From the NCBI GenBank assembly GCA_035293565.1, contig DATGMP010000131.1:1-24717 (forward strand): a stretch of DNA of 24,717 nt. Reading direction: 5' to 3'. A model generated the notes under the pieces. The model did no database searches. It saw only the letters and a program-made list of their open reading frames with translations, and had not been told where the DNA came from. This document shows positions 7,598-14,026 of the stretch, piece after piece (position 1 is the stretch's first letter; each line of letters begins with the position of its first letter). A program made the translations under genes and the position numbers. The DNA is from DATGMP01 sp035293565. Its GTDB lineage: Bacteria; Pseudomonadota; Alphaproteobacteria; BOG-932; Roseiterribacteraceae.

Positions 7598-7783
7598 TCA
7601 GCGTTGATGGCCGAGGCCGATGCCGAGCTTCAAGGCCTTTTGCCGCAAAGAGCCGACGGAGCGCTTCATGACCTTGGCGATCTTCGATACCGGCGTCCTC
7701 GCCTTCGAATGCTGCTTGAGCAATTTGACGTCGGCGGCAGTGTAGGGCTTGCGCGCGGTTAGTTTCTTTTTCGCTTTGGCCAC
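7598..7783 (-). CDS. Small basic HTH/SANT-like protein (61 aa)
   Basis: The GTG at 7783 is preferred because AGGAG lies six bases upstream; the longer frame to 7837 would place that ribosome site inside the gene. The product starts MAKAKKKLTARKPYTAADVK. A Lys-rich arm is followed by a probable DNA-binding fold: YTAADVKLLKQHSKA as one helix, then PVSKIAKVMKRSVGSLRQKA, which reads as helix-turn-helix, and the end LGIGLGHQR. The pattern resembles small Myb/SANT- or GcrA-N-terminus-like proteins, several of which I associate with Bradyrhizobium. It is convergent to the 7003 transcript and divergent from the 7995 gene. Nucleic-acid binding is likely; target unknown. Confidence 0.75.
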   Translation of the reverse strand: MAKAKKKLTARKPYTAADVKLLKQHSKARTPVSKIAKVMKRSVGSLRQKALKLGIGLGHQR

Positions 7784-7922
7784 TTTGATCTCCTGATAAT
7801 AATTCGTCCAACATAGCACTTGTGGGTTCCTCATCAAGTGATCCCGCCTGCGCGATCACCACCCATGATCGGCGTACCGGCGTTCTCAATAGCTCGGAAA
7901 CCAAGTCCATGCGTCGGTTGCG

Positions 7923-7975
7923 CCGATAATAAATTGGCAAAGCATCCTGCCCAAAGTCAGCTGGCGACCGAACGA
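7923..7975 (+). promoter_or_regulatory. Conserved upstream block B (partner of 6914-6965)
   Basis: Shares CCGATAA, AATTGGCAAAGC, AAAGTC and GACCGAACGA with 6914-6965 in the same order, with a single one-base length change in the middle. It ends 19 bp before the ATG of the 7995 gene. It is either a common promoter/leader or simply what remains of the DNA copied together with the gene. It lies in the intergenic region also used by the divergent 7783 gene. Confidence 0.5.
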
Positions 7976-7994
7976 GAATAAACGGATTGATCTT

Positions 7995-8363
7995 ATGGGT
8001 GGCGAAGCTGTGTTGGAAGCTGCGGTCTTGCAAAATGTGCGCAAGTACCGCGCGATTGCGTCGTTGTGCCGTCAGACCGCGGCCTTTCGTCCTGCGCAGA
8101 GGATGTCTCTGCTGCAACAGGCCGAGGAGTGGGAGCGCCTTGCCGCCATGGAGCTCCATGTCCCATGCGAGCCCGATGAAAGCTCCGACGACGATTTGGC
8201 GCTGCAAGTGCTGCAAGAGATCGAGCTGCAGGAGATCGAGCCGCAAGACGTCGAGGCGGACGATCTCGAAGCGGAAGATGTCGAGCCGCCGACCGAGCCG
8301 CAGATCGACACGCGATGGTGGCTGCCGCGCCGCGAGGGCCTGTTTGCCGGGCTGGCGGCATAG
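7995..8363 (+). CDS. Hypothetical protein with acidic pentad repeats, paralogue of the 7003-7236 product (122 aa)
   Basis: Starts MGGEAVLEAAVLQNVRKYRA. The N-terminal half (to about residue 54) matches the 7003 product: NVRKYRAIASLCRQTAAFRP, then QRMSLLQQAEEWERLAAMEL. Instead of a short tail it continues into a very acidic segment (DESSDDD) and five five-residue units of the form (E/D)(I/V/L)Exx at residues 75-99, then a short end with RWWLPRREGL. The acidic arm is probably extended or coiled. No strong ribosome site is seen before ATG 7995. Function unknown; the variable tail on a common helical head suggests a protein- or nucleic-acid-binding adaptor, which is a guess. Confidence 0.68.
   Translation: MGGEAVLEAAVLQNVRKYRAIASLCRQTAAFRPAQRMSLLQQAEEWERLAAMELHVPCEPDESSDDDLALQVLQEIELQEIEPQDVEADDLEAEDVEPPTEPQIDTRWWLPRREGLFAGLAA
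8217..8291 (+). repeat. Five in-frame 15-bp tandem repeats
   Basis: Units start at 8217 (GAGATCGAGCTGCAG), 8232 (GAGATCGAGCCGCAA), 8247 (GACGTCGAGGCGGAC), 8262 (GATCTCGAAGCGGAA) and 8277 (GATGTCGAGCCGCCG). The pattern GA-x-x-TCGA-x-C-x-G recurs each 15 bp and encodes EIELQ, EIEPQ, DVEAD, DLEAE and DVEPP. The copies are diverged, so the array is old or under selection for the acidic pentad rather than freshly expanded. Confidence 0.75.
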
Positions 8364-8754
8364 TTACTCCTGCTCCTTCCGCTCTCGCGGCCTGGTACAA
8401 ATGATCCCATTCGGCGAGATGCGGATGGCGACGGTCTTGCCAAAGCGCGGCCTGTGAATCCAGTCGCCCGCCGCCGACCCGCTGAGCAATGCGGGACGAC
8501 GGCTCCGCAATGTCGCGCGGCCTGCCGCAGGTGACGCGACGTGCGGACCAATCTTGCGCATGGACAGCCGGGAGACGGCCAATCGTCTCTCATCGCGGCC
8601 AGATCGTCGTATTTGATCTCCGCTGCCTGGATCAAACTTGGCGTGACCAATTCGACTTGTGTTCAGAAAGGGACCGACGGACGGGCGGCCGCATCTTAGG
8701 ATTGATCGAAACTGCAAACCCACGGTTCAGGACCGGTCAGCATGAGGTCGTGCC
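8364..8754. other. 391-bp stretch without a supported gene
   Basis: No frame here has a convincing start and ribosome site. A minus-strand frame ends in GKTVAIRISPNGIICTRPRE, which looks protein-like, but no ribosome site precedes any of its starts; it could be the tail of a decayed gene. The right-hand end must hold the promoter of the 8755 gene. No strong hairpin or known repeat was seen. Confidence 0.4.
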
Positions 8755-8955
8755 ATGCAGCGTCGTCGCCGGATCAAGCACACGCGTACTCTGGAAGAAC
8801 GTCTCGCCGACGAGGCCAACCGCTTGCGCGAGGAAGCCAAAAGGCTGCCGCCCGGCCCGGCACGGGAGGGCTTGTTACGGAAGGCTCGGGAGGACGAGCT
8901 GGTGGCCCATATGGCCGAATGGATCACATCACCTGGCTTGCAGCCGCCCAAGTAA
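8755..8955 (+). CDS. Small charged helical hypothetical protein (66 aa)
   Basis: Starts MQRRRRIKHTRTLEERLADE and continues as one long charged helix (ANRLREEAKRLPPGPAREGL, LRKAREDELVAHMAEW) ending ITSPGLQPPK. I recognise this as a small family widespread in Bradyrhizobium whose members keep the pattern LEERLAxEAxRLxExA, LPPGxxRExLLRKAR and SPGLQPP; no function is known to me. GAGGT eight bases before ATG 8755 supports the start. It converges on the 8980-9189 gene, 24 bp away. Confidence 0.75.
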   Translation: MQRRRRIKHTRTLEERLADEANRLREEAKRLPPGPAREGLLRKAREDELVAHMAEWITSPGLQPPK

Positions 8956-8979
8956 GGTGAAGTAAGTTGATGTGAACGC

Positions 8980-9189
8980 CTATTCGCGCGCGCCCGTGGA
9001 TGTTTGCCGACCGCCATCGGAGCCGGCAGCCGTGATCATGATCTCATGGCCTTCCCGAAGCGCCATCGACGCGGCGGCTGCTGCGGCCTTAAAGGCGGCC
9101 TTGGTCAGGTAGGTGTTGGCCACCTTGCCGTCGTGCTCGACGTGCCATGCGCCCGGGCTCCCGAAGATCTTGTAATTTGCGGATCCCAT
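8980..9189 (-). CDS. DUF2188-like small protein (69 aa)
   Basis: ATG 9189 is preceded by AGGAGG five bases upstream, a near-perfect ribosome site, so the longer open frame to 9648 is not the gene. The product starts MGSANYKIFGSPGAWHVEHD. It has the layout of DUF2188 proteins: a W-x-V strand, a Gly turn (HDGKVANTY), a T-K-x-A start to a helix of alternating Ala/Lys (AAFKAAAAAASMALREGHE) and a final strand (IMITAAG). The helix is unusually alanine-rich. Family assignment is by pattern only. Function of the family is unknown. Confidence 0.68.
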   Translation of the reverse strand: MGSANYKIFGSPGAWHVEHDGKVANTYLTKAAFKAAAAAASMALREGHEIMITAAGSDGGRQTSTGARE

Positions 9190-9394
9190 CGCGTCCTCCT
9201 GCAATTGTGCCTCGTGACGTGGGGCGCCGAAGCCGCCTTCCCGGCGACCGGTACCCGTGGTCGCAGGCGGGCCAGTGCGTTCCGCTGCAACGCCATGTCT
9301 CGAAATCGTTCGGATAAAGGCCAGCCTTTCACAAAGGTTCCTGATATCGCGCGCAGGTCCGCTAACTCGACGGCCGTCGAGATAGTTCGCTGCG

Positions 9395-9490
9395 TCAGCG
9401 GTCGCGGCGCGCGCTCGCCTCGATCTTGCCGACCGTGCCGACATGCTTGCCTTCGGAATCGACGATTTCCATGTGTTTGCGGATGTCCAT
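9395..9490 (-). pseudogene. Truncated DUF2171-type gene (31 codons left)
   Basis: From ATG 9490, with AGGAG eight bases upstream, the frame encodes MDIRKHMEIVDSEGKHVGTV then GKIEASARRDR and stops at TGA 9395. The first 24 residues are the conserved start of DUF2171 proteins, which as I remember run to roughly 75-90 residues. The expected continuation (an R-I-K-L-T strand and a His-rich middle) is not visible in any of the three frames downstream. So this is a 5' remnant, or a real but drastically shortened protein. The preserved ribosome site means the short peptide could still be made. Confidence 0.6.
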
Positions 9491-9622
9491 GCGTTCGGCT
9501 CCTGCTCAGAAGAGGTTCTGCCAGAGGGAAGCCGGGCATCCTGCCGGCCGACCACCACCATCCAGCCTCGGACGAGGAACCAGTTCTCGCCCGCCCGATT
9601 GAACGGGAAAAGGTGATGCCGG

Positions 9623-10378
9623 ATGGGCCGAGCGCCGACGACACGCAAATCGCACCGGGTTCGGATTGGTACGTCCGGATGGCACTATGAGTCGTGGCGC
9701 GGACCGTTTTTCCCGGCAGGCCTCGGGCTGAAACACCAGCTGCAGTATTATGCGAGCCAATTCGACACAGCCGAGCTCAACGGGGTATTCTACCGCACGC
9801 CAACGCCGCAAGCGGTGCAACGTTGGTATGCCGAGACCGGCGACGACTTCATTTTTTCCTGGAAGGCGTCCAAATTCATTACGCATTGGAAGCGCCTCTC
9901 GCAGAACGCCGTGAACAGCCTGGCCCTGCTCGAAGACAGGCTGTCGCTTCTGCACCAGAAGGCCGGGCCCATTCTCTTTCAACTGCCGCCGCAATTCGAG
10001 GCCGACGAGCAGCGGCTCGCGGCTTTCCTTGAGCTCTTGGCGCACAAGCGCCGGTACTGCTTCGAGTTTCGTCACCCGGGCTGGTACGCGCCAAAAATAC
10101 TGCGGCTGCTGCAGGCCCACAATATCGCGCTGTGCTTGTCCGACCATCACGATGCGCCGGCGCCGTGGGAGCGAACCGCCGACTTCGTCTATATCCGCGG
10201 TCATGGTCCCGGCGGCCGGTATCGCGGCCGCTATGCCACGTCCACCCTCCAACAGTGGGCGAGCCGTATTCGAGCGTGGCGGACGCGACACGATGTCTAC
10301 GTCTATTTTGACAACGACCAGAAGAGCGCGGCTCCGGCCGACGCGCTGAAGCTGCAGCAATTGCTGCGCGACAAATGA
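9623..10378 (+). CDS. DUF72 domain protein (YecE-like)
   Basis: A 251-residue DUF72 protein, a TIM-barrel-like family of unknown reaction. Conserved elements in order: IGTSGWHY (15-22), W25-R-G-P-F-F-P, FDTAELNGVFYRTP (47-60), FSWKASKFITH (78-88), LFQLPP (118-123), FEFRHPGW (147-154), VYIRGHG (189-195) and YFDNDQ (228-233, the family's usual Y-F-N/D-N-D). Length is normal. AAGG lies about nine bases before ATG 9623. It converges on the DNA ligase gene. A GGAAC at 9576-9580 has no proper EcfG -10 partner. Family certain; biochemical role unknown. Confidence 0.93.
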   Translation: MGRAPTTRKSHRVRIGTSGWHYESWRGPFFPAGLGLKHQLQYYASQFDTAELNGVFYRTPTPQAVQRWYAETGDDFIFSWKASKFITHWKRLSQNAVNSLALLEDRLSLLHQKAGPILFQLPPQFEADEQRLAAFLELLAHKRRYCFEFRHPGWYAPKILRLLQAHNIALCLSDHHDAPAPWERTADFVYIRGHGPGGRYRGRYATSTLQQWASRIRAWRTRHDVYVYFDNDQKSAAPADALKLQQLLRDK

Positions 10379-10429
10379 CGCCGCGGCAGATGGCTTTGCT
10401 CAGGCGTCATTCTCAGCTGGGTTGGGGAT

Positions 10430-10471
10430 CGCGCAAGGCTCCTCCGGGCCGATCCAAATGGCCCTTGCGCG
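10430..10471. terminator. Inverted repeat between convergent genes
   Basis: CGCGCAAGG (10430-10438) pairs perfectly with CCTTGCGCG (10463-10471). Inside, GGGCC (10446-10450) can pair with GGCCC (10460-10464), partly in competition with the outer stem. It lies midway between the DUF72 gene and the end of the DNA ligase gene. With no T-run, a role as a two-way transcription stop is only possible. Confidence 0.3.
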
Positions 10472-10534
10472 CGAGAGCCTGACGGCCGGCATTCCCTTGC
10501 GGACCTCAGGTTCTGCGCGGCGAAGGGCTACGGC

Positions 10535-11623
10535 TCAACCCGTTTTCCGCCGATCGGCCGGGCTGCGCAGCAAGCGCGCGGGCAAGGCCGACTTCTGCGT
10601 CAGCTGGACCAGCGTGCATTGCTGCGGCGTCTTGTCGGGCCGCCACCGCAGGATTGTCGTGCCGTGACGAAACCGGCCGCCGGTGAAGTGGTCGTAGCTC
10701 ACCTCGACGACCCGCTTTGGCTTGACCGCCACCCATTCCGCCGAGCGCCTGGTCGACCAGCGGCTGGGACCGCCCGGCGCGTTCCCCGTGAAGCTGGCAT
10801 CGGTGATCTCGGCTTCGAGCATGTCCGTCAGGGCTGGCTTGTCCGCCTCCTTGAGGGCGGAGGTGAAGCCGACGTGGTGAAGCAGGCCGTCGTCATCATA
10901 GAGGCCGAGCAACAGCGAGCCGACGACCTTCCCCCGTGCGGCGCGACGTTCGCCGTAACGAAAGCCGCCGATGACGCAATCGGCGCTTCGATGCTTCTTG
11001 ATCTTCTGCATCCCGTCGCGGTTTCCGAATTGATAGGGCCGATCGCGCCGTTTGGCGATGACGCCGTCGCTGCCGCTTCCCGCAGCCTGCAGCCACCGCC
11101 GGGCCACCGAGAGTTTGGGGCTGGACGGCGACAGGCGAAACCGTGTGCCGCCAAAATTGTCTTCAGCGAATGTCTCGAGGGCGTCGCGACGCTCGTCCAG
11201 CTGCGCCCGGTCAAGCCGGCGATTGCCCCGGCTCAGCAGGTCGAAGGCGATGAAGAGCGCCGGCGTCTCGTGTGAGAGCTTCGCGATGCGACTTGGCGCC
11301 GGATGAATGCGCTGCAGAAGATGGTCGAACGAGAAGTGTCCGGAGTTCGGGACGACGAGTTCGCCATCGAGCAGAAAATGCCGCTCGGGCAGCGCGCCCG
11401 CGTCCGCCACGATTTCGGGAAAATAGCGCGCAAGGTCCTGGCCGGATTTTGAGATCATCAGAACCCGAACGCCCTGGCGGACGAGCAGACATCGAAACCC
11501 GTCCCACTTGGGTTCGTAGCGCCAGACTGCGCCGGCTGGCAGTGCGTCCACGGAACGCGCTTCCATGACGCCACGTTTCCAGAGCGGGCTGGCGGTAGAG
11601 GTGGAGGTCCGGTTGGAGGCCAC
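10535..11623 (-). CDS. Stand-alone ATP-dependent DNA ligase (LigC/LigD-ligase type)
   Basis: A 362-residue ATP-dependent ligase that would seal nicks using a covalent lysyl-AMP. Motif I is EPKWDGFR with K39 as the predicted adenylation site. Motif III-like HFLLDGELVV, IFIAFDLL-type strand ALFIAFDLL, motif IV DGVIAKRRDRPY (family usually has E before G-V; here Asp) and motif V region QKIKKHRSADCVIGGF are all present. The C-terminal third is the OB-fold (SLLLGLYDDDGLLHHVGFTS through VVEVSYDHFTGGRFRHGTTI). The phosphoesterase and polymerase domains of full LigD are lacking, and no ku gene is in the window, so it is like mycobacterial LigC. Start is GTG 11623; ATG 11566 is the alternative and still leaves motif I intact. 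An EcfG-type promoter lies 48 bp upstream. Confidence 0.93.
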   Translation of the reverse strand: MASNRTSTSTASPLWKRGVMEARSVDALPAGAVWRYEPKWDGFRCLLVRQGVRVLMISKSGQDLARYFPEIVADAGALPERHFLLDGELVVPNSGHFSFDHLLQRIHPAPSRIAKLSHETPALFIAFDLLSRGNRRLDRAQLDERRDALETFAEDNFGGTRFRLSPSSPKLSVARRWLQAAGSGSDGVIAKRRDRPYQFGNRDGMQKIKKHRSADCVIGGFRYGERRAARGKVVGSLLLGLYDDDGLLHHVGFTSALKEADKPALTDMLEAEITDASFTGNAPGGPSRWSTRRSAEWVAVKPKRVVEVSYDHFTGGRFRHGTTILRWRPDKTPQQCTLVQLTQKSALPARLLRSPADRRKTG

Positions 11624-11670
11624 GAAGCGCTTCGTTCTTCAAAAGGGTGCAATCACCGGCCCGGCAATTC

Positions 11671-11695
11671 AACGCTGCGTGCCGGTCTCCGTTCC
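11671..11695 (-). promoter_or_regulatory. EcfG-type (general stress) promoter of the DNA ligase
   Basis: Read on the minus strand: GGAAC (11695-11691), 16 bases, CGTT (11674-11671). This is an exact match to the alphaproteobacterial EcfG sigma-factor consensus GGAAC-N16/17-CGTT. The -10 element lies 47 bp before the GTG start, leaving a leader of about 40 nt. I looked for the same pattern before the other genes and found no second exact match. Confidence 0.75.
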
Positions 11696-11796
11696 CTGCG
11701 CGAAGGCGCGAGCAGGTCGAGGCGTCGAAATGGCGCCTCGTTAGAAACGTTTGCGCCGATCGGAAGTTAGCTCCGCTGATCCAAGTGGAGAAATGA

Positions 11797-12786
11797 ATGA
11801 CCAGCAAAGCACATTCCCGCCGTGAAGTCGTCGGTGCGGGCGCAGCCGTCGCCGCAGCGTCGATAAGTCCTGCATCGGTTGCGCGGGAAAGCAGCCCGAC
11901 GGCCGAGGCTCTGAAAGACCCGGCCGACAAATATCCGAAGCCGCCATTCAAGAGGCAGTCGCAACCATGGCCCGGGCTTGCGAGCCAGATGGATCCGCCG
12001 CCCGATCACGGCGAGAAGTCCTACCGGGGTTCGGGGCGGCTTGCCGGGCGCAAGGCGCTGATCACCGGGGGCGACTCCGGAATGGGGCGGGCGGCGGCGA
12101 TCGCGTTCGCGCGCGAAGGCGCCGACGTGGCCATCAATTACTTTCCGAGCGAGGAGCCCGATGCGCGGCAGGTCATCGACCTGATCAGGGCGGAGGAGCG
12201 CAACGCCATCGCGTTGCCGGGCGACCTTCGCGACGAGCAATTCTGCCAGGATCTGGTCCGCAAGGCTGTTGAAGGGCTCGGCGGTCTCGACATCCTGGTC
12301 AGCAACGCCGCGCGGCAACAGGCGCGTCAATCGATCCTCGACCTGTCGTCGGAGGATTTCGACGCGACGATGAAGACCAACATCTACGCGCCGTTCTGGA
12401 TCATCAAGGCCGCGCTGCCGCACCTCCAGCCCGGCTCCGTCATCATCGGCACGACGTCCGAGCAGGCCTACGATCCTTCGCCCGATCTCTACGACTATGC
12501 GCAGACCAAGGCAGCGACGATGAACTACGTGAAGTCGCTCGCCAAGCAACTCGGGCCCAAGGGCATCCGGGTGAACGGTGTCGCGCCGGGGCCGATCTGG
12601 ACGCCGTTGCAGGTTTCCGGCGGAGCCACGATGGAGAAACTCGAAAAGTTCGGCGGACAGACCGCGTTTGGACGTCCGGGACAGCCGGCAGAGCTGGCCT
12701 CCATCTATGTCCAGCTCGCGGCAGCCGACGCCAGCTTCGCCACCGGCCAGGTCTACGGCTCCGCCGGCGGCACGGGGCAGCCTTGA
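11797..12786 (+). CDS. SDR-family oxidoreductase with Tat-like N-terminal leader
   Basis: A 329-residue short-chain dehydrogenase of the YghA/glucose-ribitol-dehydrogenase-like group. Residues 44-80 (YPKPPFKRQSQPWPGLASQM and on) are the family's usual N-terminal arm. The Rossmann motif is T90-GGDSGM-G97, then SNAA at 169-172, and catalytic S221, Y234 and K238 (YAQTK). Ahead of this is an extra leader, SRREVVGAGAAVAAA at 7-21 ending ASVA, resembling a twin-arginine signal although the Phe-Leu after the arginines is replaced by Val-Val. An NAD(P)-dependent enzyme exported folded by Tat would fit, but the leader could also be retained. GGAG before ATG 11797 supports the start. Substrate unknown. 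Confidence 0.92.
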   Translation: MTSKAHSRREVVGAGAAVAAASISPASVARESSPTAEALKDPADKYPKPPFKRQSQPWPGLASQMDPPPDHGEKSYRGSGRLAGRKALITGGDSGMGRAAAIAFAREGADVAINYFPSEEPDARQVIDLIRAEERNAIALPGDLRDEQFCQDLVRKAVEGLGGLDILVSNAARQQARQSILDLSSEDFDATMKTNIYAPFWIIKAALPHLQPGSVIIGTTSEQAYDPSPDLYDYAQTKAATMNYVKSLAKQLGPKGIRVNGVAPGPIWTPLQVSGGATMEKLEKFGGQTAFGRPGQPAELASIYVQLAAADASFATGQVYGSAGGTGQP

Positions 12787-12807
12787 TCGAATGGTTCGGA
12801 TTCACGC

Positions 12808-12832
12808 CGTGCGGTCCCGACGGGGCCGCACG
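12808..12832. terminator. Stem-loop between convergent SDR and fdhD genes
   Basis: CGTGCGGTCCC (12808-12818), loop GAC, GGGGCCGCACG (12822-12832): an 11-bp stem with one T-G wobble and a 3-nt loop. It sits in the 70-bp gap between two convergent genes, the right place for a two-way terminator. There is no T-run. Confidence 0.5.
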
Positions 12833-12856
12833 TTCGTGAAACGGCCGATCAACGTT

Positions 12857-13687
12857 TCAATAGAGAGCAATCCCGGCGGGGTGACAGAAAATCTCGAATT
12901 CGCGTCCTCGCGCGATTCCGACAAGTGTAATCCCGCTCGATTCGGCGGTCCGGATGGCAAGCGCCGTCGGTGCGGAAATGGCAACCACGATCCCGGCACC
13001 GATCGCAGCCGCCTTTTGAACCATCTCCACCGATATCCGGCTGGTGAGGATCACGGCGCCCCGGCGGCCCGGAATATCGGCAGCGGCGAGCGCTCCCGCC
13101 AGCTTGTCGAGCGCGTTGTGGCGGCCGACGTCCTCGCGCACCATCATGCCCGCGTCGCCGGGGACAAAGAATCCCGCGGCGTGAGTGGCGCGCGTTTCGC
13201 GGTTGAGCCGCTGAGACGCTGCCAGGGTCTCGACGGCCAGACTGATCTGTCCCGGCGTCAGGAATATTTCGCGCGCAACGGCAGGGCCGGTGCGTTTGGC
13301 TTCCTGCAGGCTTTCGATGCCGCACAGGCCGCAGCCCGTCGCCCCGACCAGACGCCGCTGTCTTTGCTTCAGCAGGCGGCCGCTGTCCGGACGCAGCCAC
13401 ATCCTCAGTTCGATGCCATCGGCGCCCGGAACGATATCCAGCTCCTTGATCTCGCTGATCTCGTGGACGATGCCTTCGGTCAGGCTGAAGCCGATCGCCA
13501 GATCGCGCAAATCGGCGGGTGTCGCCATGAGCACGGCGGCCGTCGTTCCGTCATATACGAGGGCCACAGGACATTCTTCGGCCACGGTGCGCTCGTCATG
13601 CGTGCGGCTCGAGGTGAGGCGGGGCATTCTTACGGAGGATGCGGGCGCGATCGCGCGATCGCGGCCGCCAGCTTGTGATCCGTGCAT
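12857..13687 (-). CDS. fdhD: Formate dehydrogenase accessory sulfurtransferase FdhD
   Basis: A 276-residue FdhD, which passes sulfur from the cysteine desulfurase IscS to the molybdenum cofactor of formate dehydrogenases. ATG 13687 is used: AGGAAG lies seven bases upstream, while the frame back to 13765 has no such signal. Catalytic C119-GLC-122 sits in TGCGLCGIES, close to the position in E. coli FdhD. Other family elements: ECPVALVYDG, DLRDLAIGFSLTEGI, HAAGFF, MVREDVGRHNALDKL, and the C-terminal SSGITLVGIARGREFEIF. No formate dehydrogenase or molybdenum-cofactor gene is in the window, so the partner must be elsewhere. It is divergent from the LysR gene at 14027. Confidence 0.95.
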   Translation of the reverse strand: MHGSQAGGRDRAIAPASSVRMPRLTSSRTHDERTVAEECPVALVYDGTTAAVLMATPADLRDLAIGFSLTEGIVHEISEIKELDIVPGADGIELRMWLRPDSGRLLKQRQRRLVGATGCGLCGIESLQEAKRTGPAVAREIFLTPGQISLAVETLAASQRLNRETRATHAAGFFVPGDAGMMVREDVGRHNALDKLAGALAAADIPGRRGAVILTSRISVEMVQKAAAIGAGIVVAISAPTALAIRTAESSGITLVGIARGREFEIFCHPAGIALY

Positions 13688-14026
13688 GTTCAATCTTCCT
13701 GCGGTGATGTGTCGACGCGCAACCAGCTGCAAGGTTCCGAACGGCGAGGAGTGGGGCGTTCGCAACTATTGAGGGATCACTTGGAAATTGGCGCGCCATG
13801 CAGAATAAAATTGCGACCACATAGGTCATTGAAATTCATCGATAATCTCGATCTCTGCTGGCGGCAGCCGACACCCGGGGCGGGCTTGGTAACATTCTTG
13901 CACAGATGGCCCTTGGCCGATGCGGACTCCGACCCCATGATGGGATCTGTTTTCGCCGGCAACCCCATCGCAACCAGAGCAGGCAGTTGCCAATCGCGCA
14001 AGGCGCGCAGCTTGGAGACATCACGG
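13688..14026. promoter_or_regulatory. Divergent fdhD/LysR intergenic region with a T-N11-A box at 13838-13852
   Basis: A 339-bp gap with a relatively AT-rich middle (around 13795-13850). It contains ATCGATAATCTCGAT at 13838-13852, a perfect ATCGA-N5-TCGAT palindrome that includes T-N11-A (T13839 to A13851), the LysR-family binding consensus. The box is about 150 bp from the fdhD start and 175 bp from the LysR start, so it could serve autoregulation or fdhD. No gene is supported inside the gap. Confidence 0.4.

Noticed and set aside
7386..8246. 286-codon minus-strand frame over the small-gene region
   Set aside because: It covers the HTH-like gene in another frame and the 7995 gene in antisense; both of those have better start signals or a paralogue.
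8364..8723. Minus-strand frame ending in AIRISPNGIICTRPRERKEQE-like sequence
   Set aside because: The tail looks protein-like, but no start has a ribosome site and the first two thirds are not protein-like; possibly a decayed gene, not supported as a CDS.
9576..9600. Second EcfG-like promoter before the DUF72 gene
   Set aside because: GGAAC is present, but the -10 at 16 bases reads GATT rather than CGTT, and at 17 bases ATTG; too weak.
8980..9648. 222-residue protein on the minus strand
   Set aside because: Only the last 69 residues are protein-like and they have their own AGGAGG-ATG; the rest overlaps the DUF2171 remnant in another frame.
13682..14026. Long N-terminal extension of the LysR gene
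   Set aside because: Open frame only; LysR proteins begin directly with the HTH, as at ATG 14027, and the extension covers the fdhD promoter region.
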